A DNA stretch of 64,000 bases from Shimia sp. Alg240-R146 (GTDB lineage: Bacteria > Pseudomonadota > Alphaproteobacteria > Rhodobacterales > Rhodobacteraceae): assembly GCF_947331465.1 (NCBI RefSeq), contig NZ_CAMZOK010000001.1, forward strand, positions 1-64,000, given 5' to 3'. This document shows, piece by piece, positions 63,547-64,000 of the stretch. Each line of letters starts with the position of its first letter. Within the stretch, counting starts at the first letter, position 1. The translations under genes were made by a program, and so were the position numbers. The notes under the pieces are model-generated. The model was not told the DNA's origin, searched no databases, and saw nothing but the letters and a program-made list of their open reading frames with translations.

Positions 63547-63999
63547 TCAGGTCAGCCAAATCGCGCAAACTGCTGCAACTGCGCCAACCACAGCGCTGCT
63601 TCCACCGGTCAACACGATCCAAAGCCAGAAGTTGTCGCGCGGCCGCATCGGGGTTTCGTTCTGCTTCATCAGAACGCCCTCCACAATGCCCGGCAAACGC
63701 GGACCAAAGCGGCTTAGGACCCGTGCGGTTTTGGCCAGATCACCTAGCACAGCCCGCGGGCCGATGCTTTTTTCGATATAGGAAGACACAACAGGCTTGG
63801 CGACATCCCAAATATTCACCCGCGGATCCAGCGAGCGCGACACGCCCTCGACCACCACCATTGTGCGTTGCAACAGGATCAGCTCGGTCCGCGTGGCCAT
63901 GCCAAAGCGCTCGGTCACCTCAAACAGGTAACTTAGCAAACGACCCATCGAGATGCGGGTCGCATCCATGCCAAAGATCGGCTCCCCCACCGCGCGAAG
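63547..63999 (-). CDS. ubiB: UbiB-like protein, C-terminal part (cut by window end)
   Basis: The frame runs off the right edge; only about 150 C-terminal residues are present (RAVGEPIFGMDATRISMGRLLSYLFEVTERFGM ... ELILLQRTMVVVEGVSRSLDPRVNIW ... and a C-terminal hydrophobic pair WIVLTGGSSAVVGAVAAVCAIWL). This matches the end of the UbiB atypical kinase family required for ubiquinone synthesis. The kinase core is off-window. Confidence 0.88.
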   Translation of the reverse strand, partial: LRAVGEPIFGMDATRISMGRLLSYLFEVTERFGMATRTELILLQRTMVVVEGVSRSLDPRVNIWDVAKPVVSSYIEKSIGPRAVLGDLAKTARVLSRFGPRLPGIVEGVLMKQNETPMRPRDNFWLWIVLTGGSSAVVGAVAAVCAIWLT

Positions 64000-64000
64000 C

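Noticed and set aside
1-64000. Prophage, IS elements, CRISPR arrays or toxin-antitoxin loci
   Set aside because: I looked for transposases, integrases, repeat-spacer patterns and paired small toxin genes and found none that could be supported.

Overview
This 64 kb window is chromosomal DNA from an alphaproteobacterium, most likely a marine Rhodobacteraceae (Roseobacter group). The reasons are gene content and signals: a MsrPQ pair with a GDCCVxC protein, a NavSp-type sodium channel, a DinB with an N-terminal zinc ribbon, a GT14/DUF5928 glycosyltransferase, LIV-type ABC transporters joined to acyl-CoA ligases, a zf-CHCC protein, and GANTC (CcrM-type) sites. No phage genes, insertion sequences, CRISPR arrays or rRNA genes were seen. 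There is one tRNA, tRNA-Val(GAC).

Layout. 1-389 is gene-free and holds an AT-rich stretch, one perfect DnaA box and seven GANTC sites within 63 bp. 390-6661 (mostly minus strand) carries msrP/GDCCVxC/msrQ, a membrane-anchored glutamate-synthase-like flavoprotein, a sulfotransferase, AdhP and a secreted ricin-type lectin-like protein. 6807-11490 has clpB behind a strong RpoH-type promoter, two conserved proteins and pyrF. 11500-15606 has a Nudix hydrolase, dinB, a GNAT, a CDF metal transporter and an N-formylglutamate amidohydrolase. 15659-17371 holds tRNA-Val, a zinc-free L36 gene and a tandem pair of small secreted cysteine proteins.

The centre of the window is two paralogous high-affinity uptake systems. 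Cluster A (17722-26526, minus) is ligase-livG-livH-small membrane protein-livM-substrate-binding protein-livF-PaaK-like ligase. Cluster B (37545-46616, plus) is two acyl-CoA dehydrogenases-livH-livM-livG-livF-ligase-substrate-binding protein. Cluster B faces a TetR gene, and the intergenic region holds a palindrome lying exactly between a -35 and the expected -10. I infer that both clusters import organic (probably carboxylic) acids and activate them to CoA thioesters; the substrates are unknown. Between the clusters lie a hybrid histidine kinase with its own OmpR-type regulator, a LysR/DUF1330 divergent pair, a Zn amidase, a WGR protein, a Sel1-repeat protein, an orphan ABC-2 ATPase and other small genes.

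46707-62656 is mixed housekeeping and accessory content: a divergent sulfotransferase/GT14 pair, nth-adenosine kinase, a voltage-gated Na+ channel, a TetR-hydroxylase unit with an array of TGTCTC half-sites, an Ada-like protein, an OmpA lipoprotein, an FMN reductase, a VOC protein, a MaoC-like hydratase, MnmD facing an FAD oxidoreductase (possibly a split MnmC), a DMT exporter, a lytic transglycosylase and dapA. The right edge holds a CBU_0592-type membrane protein, an unexplained 340 bp gap and the C-terminal part of ubiB, cut by the window end.

Start codons were chosen from Shine-Dalgarno spacing and family N-termini, so several differ from the longest open frame. All assignments come from reading motifs; no database search was possible.
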